DNA from: Verrucomicrobiales bacterium
Lineage (GTDB): Bacteria; Verrucomicrobiota; Verrucomicrobiia; Verrucomicrobiales; DEV007
Length of the DNA stretch: 64,000 nt
Assembly (NCBI GenBank): GCA_012960505.1
Contig: DUBC01000013.1
Coordinates: 11,332-75,331 of the forward strand
Direction: 5' to 3'
Shown here: positions 54,328-64,000 of the stretch, piece by piece
Numbering within the stretch: position 1 is the first letter of the stretch
How the letters are laid out: every line of letters begins with the position of its first letter
Position numbers and translations under genes: made by a program
Notes under the pieces: model-generated
The model's database searches: none
What the model was told of the DNA's origin: nothing
The model's input: the letters and a program-made list of their open reading frames with translations, nothing else

Positions 54328-55362
54328 TTACTCGGATGAGGCCTTCTGAAATTTTGTAATCAAGTTGCCTTTGCTATCGAATTGACGGATCGATGCTGTC
54401 TTTTTTAATTTGGTAATCCACCTTTCGTATGCGGATTTCCTTAGTTCTAATAATGCTAATTTGTTTACTTCGTCACGGACTATAGGGTCATTTAAAGATT
54501 TGTTTTGTCCTAACTTTTTATCCTCTGCCTTGAGGAGATAAAATGCATAATTATCTTCGAGTACTTTGCTGACTTTTCCAGAGTCGAGTGCGAAGGCGGC
54601 AGTTTTTAAATCGTTCCGTAATTTAATGCTCTTCTCTCCTATAATGCCCCGGTCGCCGCCTGAATCCGACACGCTGTCTTTCGAGTATTCTTTTGCTAAT
54701 TTTCCAAAGTCTTCACCGTTAATTGTTTTAGTTCGAATCTCTGTGATGAGTTTTCTTTGGTCTTCTAATTTAATGGTCGGATCTTTTGTTGCTTTTGGAA
54801 TCATTATTGTTCGTATTCTTGCAAAAGTTTCTTCTCTGAATTTATCTTTATGCTTCTGATATGTTTCGGTTAATTTTTGAGGGGTTACGACTGAAATTCC
54901 CTTTGCTCGGCTCGATCTCATCATTTCGACAGCAATAATCTTTTGTCGCATGTCCCTGAATCTTTTCATTGTCATTCCTGTATTCCTGAGATCTGCAATG
55001 AATTTATCTCGATTTCCATTGAAGGGTTCTCTTCCGATTATTTTCTTAATGTCTCGATCGATAATGTTATTCTTTATGTCGCCTCCCAATTTTACAAATT
55101 CAGAGAGTATGAGTTCCCTTTCTATGAGGCTGTCTAATGCATTTTTGCGGAGAGATTTTAACATCTTGTCTCGTTCTTCTCCAGCAGGTTGAGAGCGAAT
55201 TATTAAGTCCCTAGTATTGGATGTCGCTTGTTGAATTTCTAATTCTGTGATGACTTGACCATTGACGACGGCGACCAAAGAATTGAAAGCACGTGGTTCA
55301 GCACTTTTGATTGCCGAGTTCAAGATGAGCGTTGCAGTAATGAGTAAGAATGAGCGTAACAT
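54328..55362 (-). CDS. SurA-like periplasmic peptidyl-prolyl isomerase
   Basis: 344 residues with a signal peptide (about 1-20). A SurA-N-like helical chaperone region (NSLVAVVNGQVITELEIQQA, DSLIERELILSEF, RFRDMRQKIIAVEMMRS) is followed by one parvulin domain (about 175-285: RIRTIMIP, DFGKLAKEYSKDSVSDSGGD, LDSGKVSKVLEDNYAFYLLKAED). Expected role: folding of outer-membrane proteins in the periplasm. It has one parvulin domain where E. coli SurA has two. It lies directly downstream of mfd, as part of the minus-strand housekeeping block. Confidence 0.9.
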   Translation of the reverse strand: MLRSFLLITATLILNSAIKSAEPRAFNSLVAVVNGQVITELEIQQATSNTRDLIIRSQPAGEERDKMLKSLRKNALDSLIERELILSEFVKLGGDIKNNIIDRDIKKIIGREPFNGNRDKFIADLRNTGMTMKRFRDMRQKIIAVEMMRSSRAKGISVVTPQKLTETYQKHKDKFREETFARIRTIMIPKATKDPTIKLEDQRKLITEIRTKTINGEDFGKLAKEYSKDSVSDSGGDRGIIGEKSIKLRNDLKTAAFALDSGKVSKVLEDNYAFYLLKAEDKKLGQNKSLNDPIVRDEVNKLALLELRKSAYERWITKLKKTASIRQFDSKGNLITKFQKASSE

Positions 55363-55437
55363 TTATTAATGAGTAGTTAGGTAACAATAAATAATAATTC
55401 TAGTAGTATTGTTAGACAGATATAAAACTGTTTCTAT

Positions 55438-58400
55438 TCAGAACTTCTTTACTAAATCTACTGCCTTTTTCAAGCGTTCTTCTAGATCAGTGCTTTTAAT
55501 TCTAGGAAATCTTCCTTCTATTAATATATATTCATTATTCCGCTTTAGCATTAGCTTTTCTTCGACCATTTCTACTGATTGTATTCCGCTGCTAGCTGCT
55601 GCTATTTTCAGCTCAGAACACCGAATTAAATGATTAACCGGATTTGGTAATTTACCAAAACGATCTTGCCATTCTTTGATTAGAGAATTGAGCTCTTTTA
55701 TGGTTTCGAGTTCGGCTATTTGTCTATAAGAAGCAATGCGCAATTTGGGTTCAGTGAGGTATGATATGGGGAGGAACGCAGGTAAAGAATGTTGAGGGGA
55801 TTTTAAGTATGCGGCTTCGTTGGTGTTAATGAAATCAATGTGAAGGTAACAGTCGGCGAGGCCTTGTGATGAGTCGCCTTGTAATCTTAGAATCGATTGT
55901 TTTAGTAGTTTGCAGTAGAGCTCAAATCCAACTGATGCGACGTGACCGGATTGTTGAGTTCCTAGAAGATTTCCTGATCCTCGAATTTCAAGATCTCGCA
56001 TTGCTATTTTAAATCCTGAGCCCAGCTCTGTGTATTGACGTATCGCATTTATTCGTTTTCTTGCATCACCCGTGGCCATGAGATCCTGAGGTAACATTAG
56101 AATTGCATAAGCTTTTCGGCCGGACCTACCAACCCTTCCTCTCAACTGATAAAGATCGGCTAGCCCAAAACGATCAGCGCGGTCAATGATGATAGTGTTT
56201 GCATTTGGAATATCGATGCCGCTTTCTATGATGGTTGTGCATACGAGGATGTCGACTTCGTGATTGACGAAACGATGCATGATCTCTTCGAGGGCAGTTT
56301 CATCCATTTGCCCATGTCCCACTTCAACGCGTGCGTCTGGAGCCATTTCTTCGATTTTTTCTCTGACTCCCTCAATGGATATTATCCGGTTGTGCAGAAA
56401 AAATATTTGCCCCTTACGTTTCAGTTCTCTATTAATTGCTGTCTTTATAATTTTCTCATCATAAGGAGAGATGGCGGTTTCTACTGGTGCTCTTCCTGGT
56501 GGAGGAGTGTCGATAGTAGACATGTCTTTAACTCCCATTAGGGATAGGTATAGGGTCCTAGGGATAGGTGTCGCAGAAAGTGTTAAAACATCGACAAGCT
56601 TAAATAGTTCTTTGAATCTTTCTTTATGTTTAACGCCGAACCTCTGCTCCTCATCTATAATTGCTAATCCAATATTTTTAAAGACAACATCTTTTGATAC
56701 TAGACGATGTGTTCCCACTATAACGTCTACGCTGCCACTGAGAATTTTTTTTAACGTACGCTTCTGTTGCGACTGTGTTCTAAATCTAGATAACAGATCG
56801 ATTTCAATCGGGTATTCTGAAAATCGTTTTTTCAAGGTTTCATAATGTTGTTGTGCAAGAACTGTCGTGGGGCACAGGAGGGCGGCTTGTTTTCCACTCA
56901 TCACCGCTTTAAAAATTGCTCTTATTGCGATTTCTGTTTTGCCGAAGCCGACGTCGCCACAAATAAGTCTGTCCATGGGCATTTCAGATTCCATGTCCAT
57001 TTTTGTTTGGTCGATAGCTAAGATCTGATCGGGAGTTTCTCTATAAGCAAAACTGTTTTCAAATTCAATTTGCCACTTGGTGTCAGGAGAATGTGTGTAG
57101 CTTTTAAAAGTATTTCGTTCTGCGTGAGTTTTGATGAGATGGGAAGCGTAATCTAGGATTGATTTTTCCACTTTGGCCTTACGACTAATCCATCGTCCTC
57201 CTCCGAGTCTATCGAGGGGAGGGGCATTTGTTCCGGAACCCATGTACCGAGATATCAAATGAGCCTGTTCAAGTGGAACATAGAGTTTGGCCCCTTCAGT
57301 ATATTCTATTACTAGAACTTCTTCGAAGGTTTCGCCTTCACCTTCCATTTCTATTAAGCCTCTGTATATCCCAATTCCCTGATCTAAATGAACGATCCGA
57401 TCCCCCTCGTTTAATTCTCGGAAATCATCAATTAGTCTTCCCGTAACTTTTTGTTTTTCACGATTAAAGGATTTTCTTAAACGGGAAGATTCGTACCTTC
57501 CAAAAATTTCTGCAGATGATAGGATTGCTATTTTGGCACTTGGAATAATGAAGCCATTGGGGATATTTCCTAATTGGGTTACAGGATAATCAGCTGAGGT
57601 CGAGTGGTCGAGATCTTCGGTGAGTTCATTGTAACGTTGTACCTCTCCTTCATTATTGAAAAACATAAATATTTTCCAATCTTTAGAGTTCCATTCACTT
57701 AGTGTTTTTGAAAAATTTTTATATCTCGCTTGTTGCAGAATAAATTCACCAGCTTCAAATGACCCGAAAGGCACTTCGTGACAGGCGATTGAGTAATCCT
57801 CCTCACCTTCACGTTCTTCAGCATCTTCTGTTATATGAACATTGCATTTGTCTGGAGCTTTGCCTACTGAGATAATGATGTCTGAGATGTTGATGTAGTC
57901 TTTTAATCGGCTTTGCGTTTCCCTCGTTTCTCCTGAAAGTAAATGTATTGATTCGATGAGGTTAATAGAGGATTGAGAGTCGATATCAAACTCTCGGATT
58001 GAGTCAATCTCATCACCAAAGAATTCAATCCTTACGGGGTCGGGGGATTGCAAAGGAAAGACATCAATAATTCCTCCTCTCAATGCGTATTGGCCCCTTT
58101 CAGTTACTATTGATGAACGCTCGTAGGAAATATTTTCTATTCCAGTCACTAATTTTTCCAAACCGATGCTTTGTCCTTTAATGAGTGAGATTTTTTGTGA
58201 ATCTAATGTAGAAGGTGATGGTACCTTTTCCTCAAGGCTCTTAGCCATTGCGATTACAATCTTTGCCTTATGTTTTGAATCGTTAATTAATTTAAGGAGC
58301 CCAAGGCGCTCAGCATTAATTTCTTGATCCGGTAAGGTTTCACTAGAGCTGACTTGTTCAATGTCTGGAAAAAATAAAGGTTCTCTTGACCATAAGCGTA

Positions 58401-58641
58401 TTCCTTGAGCGAGTTGTTCCTGAGAGAGAAGATCCTTTGCCAATATCCATACGCTTTTATTTGAACTTGCTATTAAATGTTCTGAAATTAAGGCGCAAAT
58501 GAAGGGTTGTGCCGGCTCCACTATATGATCAAACACTACTAGTCCATCACCGATCCGTCCTAACCTGTCCTTAAAACATGGTATGGCAGCAGTGTGCTTA
58601 AGTAATTGATTTGCCGAATTGGCGTGTTTAGTAGCCGACAA
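55438..58641 (-). CDS. mfd: Transcription-repair coupling factor Mfd
   Basis: 1067 residues, close to the usual 1100-1150, from a TTG start. In order: UvrB-like N-terminal domains (about 1-340, with LRGGIIDVFP and IEFFGDEIDSIREFD); the RNA-polymerase-interacting CarD-like domain (EGDRIVHLDQGIGIYRG to LYVPLEQAHLISRY); the RecG-like translocase with Walker A GDVGFGKTE near residue 560, DEEQ box in IIDEEQRFGV, LTLSATPIPRTL and QLRGRVGRS; and the C-terminal TRCF domain. It releases stalled RNA polymerase and recruits UvrA to the lesion. All motifs are intact. Confidence 0.97.
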   Translation of the reverse strand: MSATKHANSANQLLKHTAAIPCFKDRLGRIGDGLVVFDHIVEPAQPFICALISEHLIASSNKSVWILAKDLLSQEQLAQGIRLWSREPLFFPDIEQVSSSETLPDQEINAERLGLLKLINDSKHKAKIVIAMAKSLEEKVPSPSTLDSQKISLIKGQSIGLEKLVTGIENISYERSSIVTERGQYALRGGIIDVFPLQSPDPVRIEFFGDEIDSIREFDIDSQSSINLIESIHLLSGETRETQSRLKDYINISDIIISVGKAPDKCNVHITEDAEEREGEEDYSIACHEVPFGSFEAGEFILQQARYKNFSKTLSEWNSKDWKIFMFFNNEGEVQRYNELTEDLDHSTSADYPVTQLGNIPNGFIIPSAKIAILSSAEIFGRYESSRLRKSFNREKQKVTGRLIDDFRELNEGDRIVHLDQGIGIYRGLIEMEGEGETFEEVLVIEYTEGAKLYVPLEQAHLISRYMGSGTNAPPLDRLGGGRWISRKAKVEKSILDYASHLIKTHAERNTFKSYTHSPDTKWQIEFENSFAYRETPDQILAIDQTKMDMESEMPMDRLICGDVGFGKTEIAIRAIFKAVMSGKQAALLCPTTVLAQQHYETLKKRFSEYPIEIDLLSRFRTQSQQKRTLKKILSGSVDVIVGTHRLVSKDVVFKNIGLAIIDEEQRFGVKHKERFKELFKLVDVLTLSATPIPRTLYLSLMGVKDMSTIDTPPPGRAPVETAISPYDEKIIKTAINRELKRKGQIFFLHNRIISIEGVREKIEEMAPDARVEVGHGQMDETALEEIMHRFVNHEVDILVCTTIIESGIDIPNANTIIIDRADRFGLADLYQLRGRVGRSGRKAYAILMLPQDLMATGDARKRINAIRQYTELGSGFKIAMRDLEIRGSGNLLGTQQSGHVASVGFELYCKLLKQSILRLQGDSSQGLADCYLHIDFINTNEAAYLKSPQHSLPAFLPISYLTEPKLRIASYRQIAELETIKELNSLIKEWQDRFGKLPNPVNHLIRCSELKIAAASSGIQSVEMVEEKLMLKRNNEYILIEGRFPRIKSTDLEERLKKAVDLVKKF

Positions 58642-58707
58642 AACGGGATGTTAACTTAAAGCGCTTTTTCCTACCTTCTAGTCCTCTAAGTGTTATTTCT
58701 TGAGAAT

Positions 58708-60027
58708 TTATTTGAGCTTGGATATGCTGACGCCCAATTTTTTCGCAGCCTGATCCATTTCTTCTCCTGAAGCATTCATTAGAGTTTCTAGAGCTTCATT
58801 TATGGAGAGTTGATCATTTTTGAGTTTTGAATTGTATGAATCTGATCTGGGTCCAAGAGGAATGTCTTTAGGAAGTAAGACGTTAGCCGTTGCAAGGAGG
58901 CTGGCTCTGTATAAGGTATTTTCAAGTTCTCTAACGTTCCCTGGCCAGCTATAGGATTCGAGTAATTCAATGGAATCTGAAGAAAGGCGCAGTTTGGGCG
59001 CTTTTTTTTGTTCAGCATTCCGTCTAAGAAAAAATTCCGCAAGTAATCTAATATCCTCACGGCGTTTCCTGAGAGGGGGAATGTGGACACGCACTACATT
59101 TAGTCGATAAAAGAGGTCTTCCCTGAAAAGTCCTTCTTCTACGCAAAGCTCAAGATTTTTATTTGTTGCTGCTAAGATTCTTACATCAGCGCGTAGAGTT
59201 TCATTTCCACCTACTCTAGAAAACTCACCAGACTGAAGGGTGCGAAGAATTTTGCTTTGTGTTTGAATGGGCATGTCGCCGATCTCATCAAGAAATAGCG
59301 TTCCGCCATCGCACTGTTCGAACCGACCCTTGCGCAAGGAATGAGCACCAGTGAATGAACCCTTTTCATGTCCGAAAAGTTCTGACTCCAATAGATTTTC
59401 AGGAATTGCGGCACAGTTAATTGTGACAAATTCACTTCCTGATCTTTTGCTATGCTTGTGGATTGCTCCAGCGACGATTTCTTTCCCTGCTCCACTTTCT
59501 CCAGTGATTAGGACAGAAGCATCTCCTCGAGAGGCCCGTCCAACCATTTTGAAAACTTCTTGCATTTTTGGGGCGCTGCCGATGATGGTTTCATCTGGTG
59601 TGCCATTGTTCTTGATGGGATCGATTTGTTCAGATGTGGAGCTGATTGCATCACTTGCGGCTAAAGCTTCTTCTACAACGGGTCGTAAATCATAGGGGAG
59701 GGATTCTTTGCGTAGAACATCGTAGGCACCGAGTTTCATTGCTTCTATCACCGCATTAGTCGGGGGGAAACCTGTTGTAAGGACTATCTGAGAGTTGGGA
59801 TCGTTAAGTCGAATTTTTTTGATTAGCTCCATCCCATCTAAGGGTTTGACGAAGAGCTCAGTAATTAATAAGTCAGGACGATCTTCTAGATACCCATTAA
59901 GGGCAGTCTCTGAATTGTTTAAACAAATAATATCCGTGGTGGGAGTTCTTAGGTGTTTATCAGCCCAAGATAAAAAATCATCATCAGGATCAACAACCAT
60001 GATGGTCTTTTTAGCGTCAGCACTCAT
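58708..60027 (-). CDS. NtrC-like sigma-54 activator with altered phospho-acceptor
   Basis: 439 residues. The receiver domain (about 1-125) has the acidic pocket DPDDD and Lys107, but Glu57 (LITELF) stands where the phospho-Asp is expected. The AAA+ sigma-54 domain (about 145-385) has Walker A GESGAGKE, GSFTGA (sigma-54 contact loop, Ala to Ser), Walker B GGTLFLDEIGDM and the R-finger region LREDLFYRLNVV. The C-terminal Fis-type HTH (SINEALETLMNASGEEMDQAAKKLGVSISKLK) ends early, with a short recognition helix. Glu57 could mimic permanent phosphorylation, so activation may not need a kinase. No adjacent histidine kinase is present. Confidence 0.9.
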   Translation of the reverse strand: MSADAKKTIMVVDPDDDFLSWADKHLRTPTTDIICLNNSETALNGYLEDRPDLLITELFVKPLDGMELIKKIRLNDPNSQIVLTTGFPPTNAVIEAMKLGAYDVLRKESLPYDLRPVVEEALAASDAISSTSEQIDPIKNNGTPDETIIGSAPKMQEVFKMVGRASRGDASVLITGESGAGKEIVAGAIHKHSKRSGSEFVTINCAAIPENLLESELFGHEKGSFTGAHSLRKGRFEQCDGGTLFLDEIGDMPIQTQSKILRTLQSGEFSRVGGNETLRADVRILAATNKNLELCVEEGLFREDLFYRLNVVRVHIPPLRKRREDIRLLAEFFLRRNAEQKKAPKLRLSSDSIELLESYSWPGNVRELENTLYRASLLATANVLLPKDIPLGPRSDSYNSKLKNDQLSINEALETLMNASGEEMDQAAKKLGVSISKLK

Positions 60028-60175
60028 TTAATTAAAAGAATCACTGTATTTTGCGGCATTCAGCATATTTAACCAGAAGTTTTTTGTTTAGACTGAGGGA
60101 AATTTAGGTTGAGTTGTTCTCATTTTTTCTGCAGAACCTTGCAGCTTATTGTTTACGGATTATGAGAACGATTAA

Positions 60176-60889
60176 TCAAAGTTCTCCGTATCTGCGTTCC
60201 CGATTACTGAAGTCTTTAATGGCTTCTAGCAAGTTTTCTTTCTTAAAATCTGGCCACAATTCATCACTTATGAACAATTCCGCGTAACTTATTTGCCAGA
60301 GAAGAAAATTTGATAGGCGTTTCTCACCAGACGTGCGGATGAGCAGATCGGGGTCTGGTGTTTGGGCGGTATAAAGGTACTCACTAAATATTTTTGTGTC
60401 GATAGTCGAAGGGTCTAACTTGCCATCATTTATATCGGATAGAATACCTTTGACTCCGTGGATTATTTCTTCGCGTGCGCCATAACTGAGAGCGAGAATG
60501 AGAGTTAAGGCTGTATTATTTTGCGTTTCTTTAATGGATTTTTTTAGTTCCTTTAATGCCCCTGGTGATAGATCTTGAAGGTTTCCAATTGCTTGAAGAC
60601 GAACGTTGTTTTCTTTTAGTTCTTTGGATTTTTTTTTCAGAAATTGCTCAAGCAATTTCATGAGCGCATTTACTTCAGTTTTTGGACGGTTCCAGTTTTC
60701 TTTTGAAAAGGCATATAAGGTAAGATATTCGACTTTGGCTTCGATGCATCCTTCGATCACAGCCTTTACGGATTCAGCGCCAGCCTGATGCCCTTCCCAC
60801 CGCTGAAGTCCTCTTGATTTTGCCCACCTTCCATTGCCATCCATTATGATGGCGATATGTTTAGGTGTTAATGTTTTTTGAGTGGACAT
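60176..60889 (-). CDS. uppS: Isoprenyl transferase (undecaprenyl diphosphate synthase)
   Basis: 237 residues. Catalytic Asp17 lies in IAIIMDGNGRWAKSRGL. Further family motifs are GHQAGAESVK, LTLYAFSKENWNRPKTEV, ALSYGAREEI and the C-terminal PDLLIRTSGEKRLSNFLLWQISYAEL. It condenses isopentenyl diphosphates in cis onto farnesyl diphosphate, making the lipid carrier for peptidoglycan. Size and motifs are standard and the protein is cytosolic. It lies between purA and the NtrC-like regulator, with gaps of about 80 and 150 bases. Confidence 0.97.
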   Translation of the reverse strand: MSTQKTLTPKHIAIIMDGNGRWAKSRGLQRWEGHQAGAESVKAVIEGCIEAKVEYLTLYAFSKENWNRPKTEVNALMKLLEQFLKKKSKELKENNVRLQAIGNLQDLSPGALKELKKSIKETQNNTALTLILALSYGAREEIIHGVKGILSDINDGKLDPSTIDTKIFSEYLYTAQTPDPDLLIRTSGEKRLSNFLLWQISYAELFISDELWPDFKKENLLEAIKDFSNRERRYGEL

Positions 60890-60967
60890 TTACAGGTAAG
60901 GATAAATGAGTCGGGGTATAATTGAAATATAAAATTCCAAACTAACACAACGCGATCACCTTAGTTG

Positions 60968-62263
<1,296 letters not shown>

Positions 62264-62347
62264 TTACTCATTTGGAAATTAAATTAAATCCTATTCTTTC
62301 TTAGCTTTAATTTGGATATTTAAAGGGTAATCTTAAAAATATAGTGG

Positions 62348-63514
62348 TCACTTCGAATCTCCAATCAGTTTGGCAAACTCAGAAAAGAAATACTTGGCAT
62401 CGTTTGGTCCGGGTGAAGCTTCGGGGTGATATTGAACGCTGAAAGTGGGGTGGTCATTGCTGCGAAGGCCTTCAACTGTGCCATCATTTAAATTAAGGTG
62501 AGTCACTTCGGCACTTGCAGGTAGTGAATCAGCATCAACGGCAAATCCGTGATTTTGTGATGTGATTGCCACTGCATTTGTTCTCAAATCCTTGACTGGT
62601 TGATTGCCGCCGCGGTGGCCGAATTTAAGTTTATATGTTTTGCCTCCGATGGCATGAGCCAGTACTTGGTGGCCTAAACAAATTCCAAATACAGGAATTT
62701 TCCCGAGCAATGATTTAATTTCTGCATGGATGTCACCTAGAGCTTCTGGGTCACCGGGCCCGTTAGAGAGAAATACCCCGTCAGGATTCATGGATAGGAC
62801 GTCCTCTGCCGAGGTTCTTGCGTTAACGACATCGACAGAAAAACCTTCACGCCGTAAGCATCGGAGAATGTTTTTCTTTATTCCAAAATCATAAGCGACA
62901 ATTTGATATTTAATTTCAGTAAGACTCTTATAATAATCTTTACCGTTCTTTTCTTCGGGTTTTGTTGTGGGGTTTGCTAACACCCATTCTCTACTCAAGG
63001 TGTTATCGGGATCCCAGCGATAAGGTTTTTCAGTCGTCACTTCCTGAACAAAATCCATTCCGACGACTCCATCAGATTTTGTTGCACGAGAGCAAGCCTC
63101 TTCTGGGGATATGTTTTCAGTGGTTAGGAGAGCTTTCATTGCTCCGCGCTCTCTTAAGTGTTTTGTTAGAGATCGAGTGTCAATCCCTTGAATTCCGATG
63201 ATGTTATTATTCTTTAAATATGATTGCAGAGAACTTTCAGATCTCCAATTGCTAGGTTCTTCACAGAGCTCCTCAATTACAAATCCTTTTACGTGGGGGC
63301 AATTGCTTTCTGTATCAATATCATTGACCCCATAATTACCAATCAGTGGATAGGTCATCGTTACAATCTGGCCTCGGTATGACGGATCAGTTAGGATTTC
63401 CTGATAACCCGTCATTGATGTGTTAAAACAGATCTCTCCGCTCTGTTCACCAGTAGCGCCGAAAGCTTCACCTACAAAATGGCGACCGTCTTCAAGGGCA
63501 AGGATTGCTTTCAT
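62348..63514 (-). CDS. carA: Carbamoyl-phosphate synthase small subunit
   Basis: 388 residues. The N-terminal CarA domain ([20 protein letters not shown]) is followed by a class I glutamine amidotransferase with nucleophile Cys279 in GICLGHQ and the His-Glu pair in YHPEASPG. It hydrolyses glutamine and passes ammonia to CarB for arginine and pyrimidine synthesis. carB is not adjacent within the window. It begins a minus-strand run with purA and uppS downstream. Confidence 0.97.
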   Translation of the reverse strand: MKAILALEDGRHFVGEAFGATGEQSGEICFNTSMTGYQEILTDPSYRGQIVTMTYPLIGNYGVNDIDTESNCPHVKGFVIEELCEEPSNWRSESSLQSYLKNNNIIGIQGIDTRSLTKHLRERGAMKALLTTENISPEEACSRATKSDGVVGMDFVQEVTTEKPYRWDPDNTLSREWVLANPTTKPEEKNGKDYYKSLTEIKYQIVAYDFGIKKNILRCLRREGFSVDVVNARTSAEDVLSMNPDGVFLSNGPGDPEALGDIHAEIKSLLGKIPVFGICLGHQVLAHAIGGKTYKLKFGHRGGNQPVKDLRTNAVAITSQNHGFAVDADSLPASAEVTHLNLNDGTVEGLRSNDHPTFSVQYHPEASPGPNDAKYFFSEFAKLIGDSK

Positions 63515-63608
63515 TCTTTTTAAATAAAATGGGAGAATTTATGATTCGATGATTTATTACAGAGTTTTATAATGATGCAAGTAATGACGAAAGAAATCCT
63601 TAAATCCT

Positions 63609-64000
63609 TTAACTCTTATTATTGGTAATGATGGTTTTTATTTCTTTTAAAGGAATGTTTTGGGTTCGAAGACGTATCGTGTCTATGATGGCCTCATTAT
63701 CTTTAAATTTTAGATTCCGACCATAAATTCTACCTCCTTGCCAGGTCAAAATGCAACAAGGCAGGCCAGGTGGGGCCTTTTTAGATGCAGGTCTGAGGAC
63801 TAGGGCATCAACCGAGCCAGTCAGGTCAAATTTCCGTTCACCGAAGAGAGTGGATCGGCATACCATCTCAACGTCTTCTTCGTTGCTAAAGATTCCGGTA
63901 AGATTACATTCGAAAAAATCGCCATTAGATAGAAGGACTCCATTTCTTCTACCATCTAAGAATTCATCAAACTTGTTTTCGATAGGGTGATAAAACTCTA
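63609..64000 (-). CDS. C-terminal part of unrecognised protein (runs off right end)
   Basis: The frame is open from the right window edge to the stop at 63609, about 130 codons, beyond the internal ATG at 63866. The visible part is beta-rich with repeated short strands (NGVLLSNGDFFECNLTGIFS, VEMVCRSTLFGERKFDLTG, LTWQGGRIYGRNLKF). This is reminiscent of the stacked strand repeats in large exported Verrucomicrobiota proteins, but no family is recognised. The true start lies outside the window. Confidence 0.6.
   Translation of the reverse strand, partial: EFYHPIENKFDEFLDGRRNGVLLSNGDFFECNLTGIFSNEEDVEMVCRSTLFGERKFDLTGSVDALVLRPASKKAPPGLPCCILTWQGGRIYGRNLKFKDNEAIIDTIRLRTQNIPLKEIKTIITNNKS

Overview
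The window reads as a chromosomal segment of a free-living, probably marine or aquatic member of the PVC group, most likely Verrucomicrobiota. The inference rests on family content: DUF6807/PmoA-like, DUF6797, DUF1080, Planctomycete-type cytochrome (PSCyt1) and HzsA-like multihaem proteins, a Tat-exported Gfo/Idh/MocA oxidoreductase, CotH/lamin-tail and thrombospondin-3 surface proteins, and CRTAC1-type VCBS/UnbV proteins. No rRNA, complete tRNA, insertion sequence or CRISPR array was recognised.

Layout. 1-5.8 kb: a von Willebrand A protein and a two-component system lie between two direct copies of a 390-bp segment; each copy carries a divergent promoter region and the two flanking genes are reciprocally truncated. 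5.8-17.3 kb: exported catabolic or redox proteins (beta-helix, HzsA-like dihaem protein, a TIM-barrel protein, a TIM-DUF6797-propeller-cytochrome fusion, a HEAT protein, a Tat oxidoreductase). 17.3-23.7 kb: small genes, the DUF2157-DUF4401-GDYXXLXY membrane operon and a DPP-IV-like peptidase. 23.8-47.5 kb: large secreted or surface proteins and lipoproteins, many rich in repeats, plus three tandem paralogues of an unrecognised membrane-anchored family. 47.5-54.2 kb: a lipid-anchored esterase, an NAD-type formate dehydrogenase and a TlpA thioredoxin. 54.3-64 kb: housekeeping genes, all on the minus strand (SurA-like, mfd, an NtrC-like regulator, uppS, purA, carA). The right half from about 33 kb is visibly more AT-rich than the 7.6-10.7 kb stretch.

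Main discovery: three reading frames are each interrupted by a single in-frame TGA that is best explained as selenocysteine. (1) Formate dehydrogenase alpha has TGA at the known Sec position. (2) A secreted thioredoxin/redoxin protein has TGA in place of the first Cys of CxxC (U-G-P-C). (3) A CRTAC1-type VCBS/UnbV lipoprotein has TGA followed by Ser-Cys. In cases 1 and 3 a 6-bp hairpin with GGUC in its loop starts 18 and 17 nt after the TGA, the geometry of the E. coli fdhF SECIS. In case 2 a hairpin with GG at its tip lies 29 nt away. Conventional gene calling would split each of these genes in two. The CRTAC1-type case, if confirmed, would be a selenoprotein family I do not recognise. The selenocysteine machinery (selA, selB, selC, selD) is not in this window.
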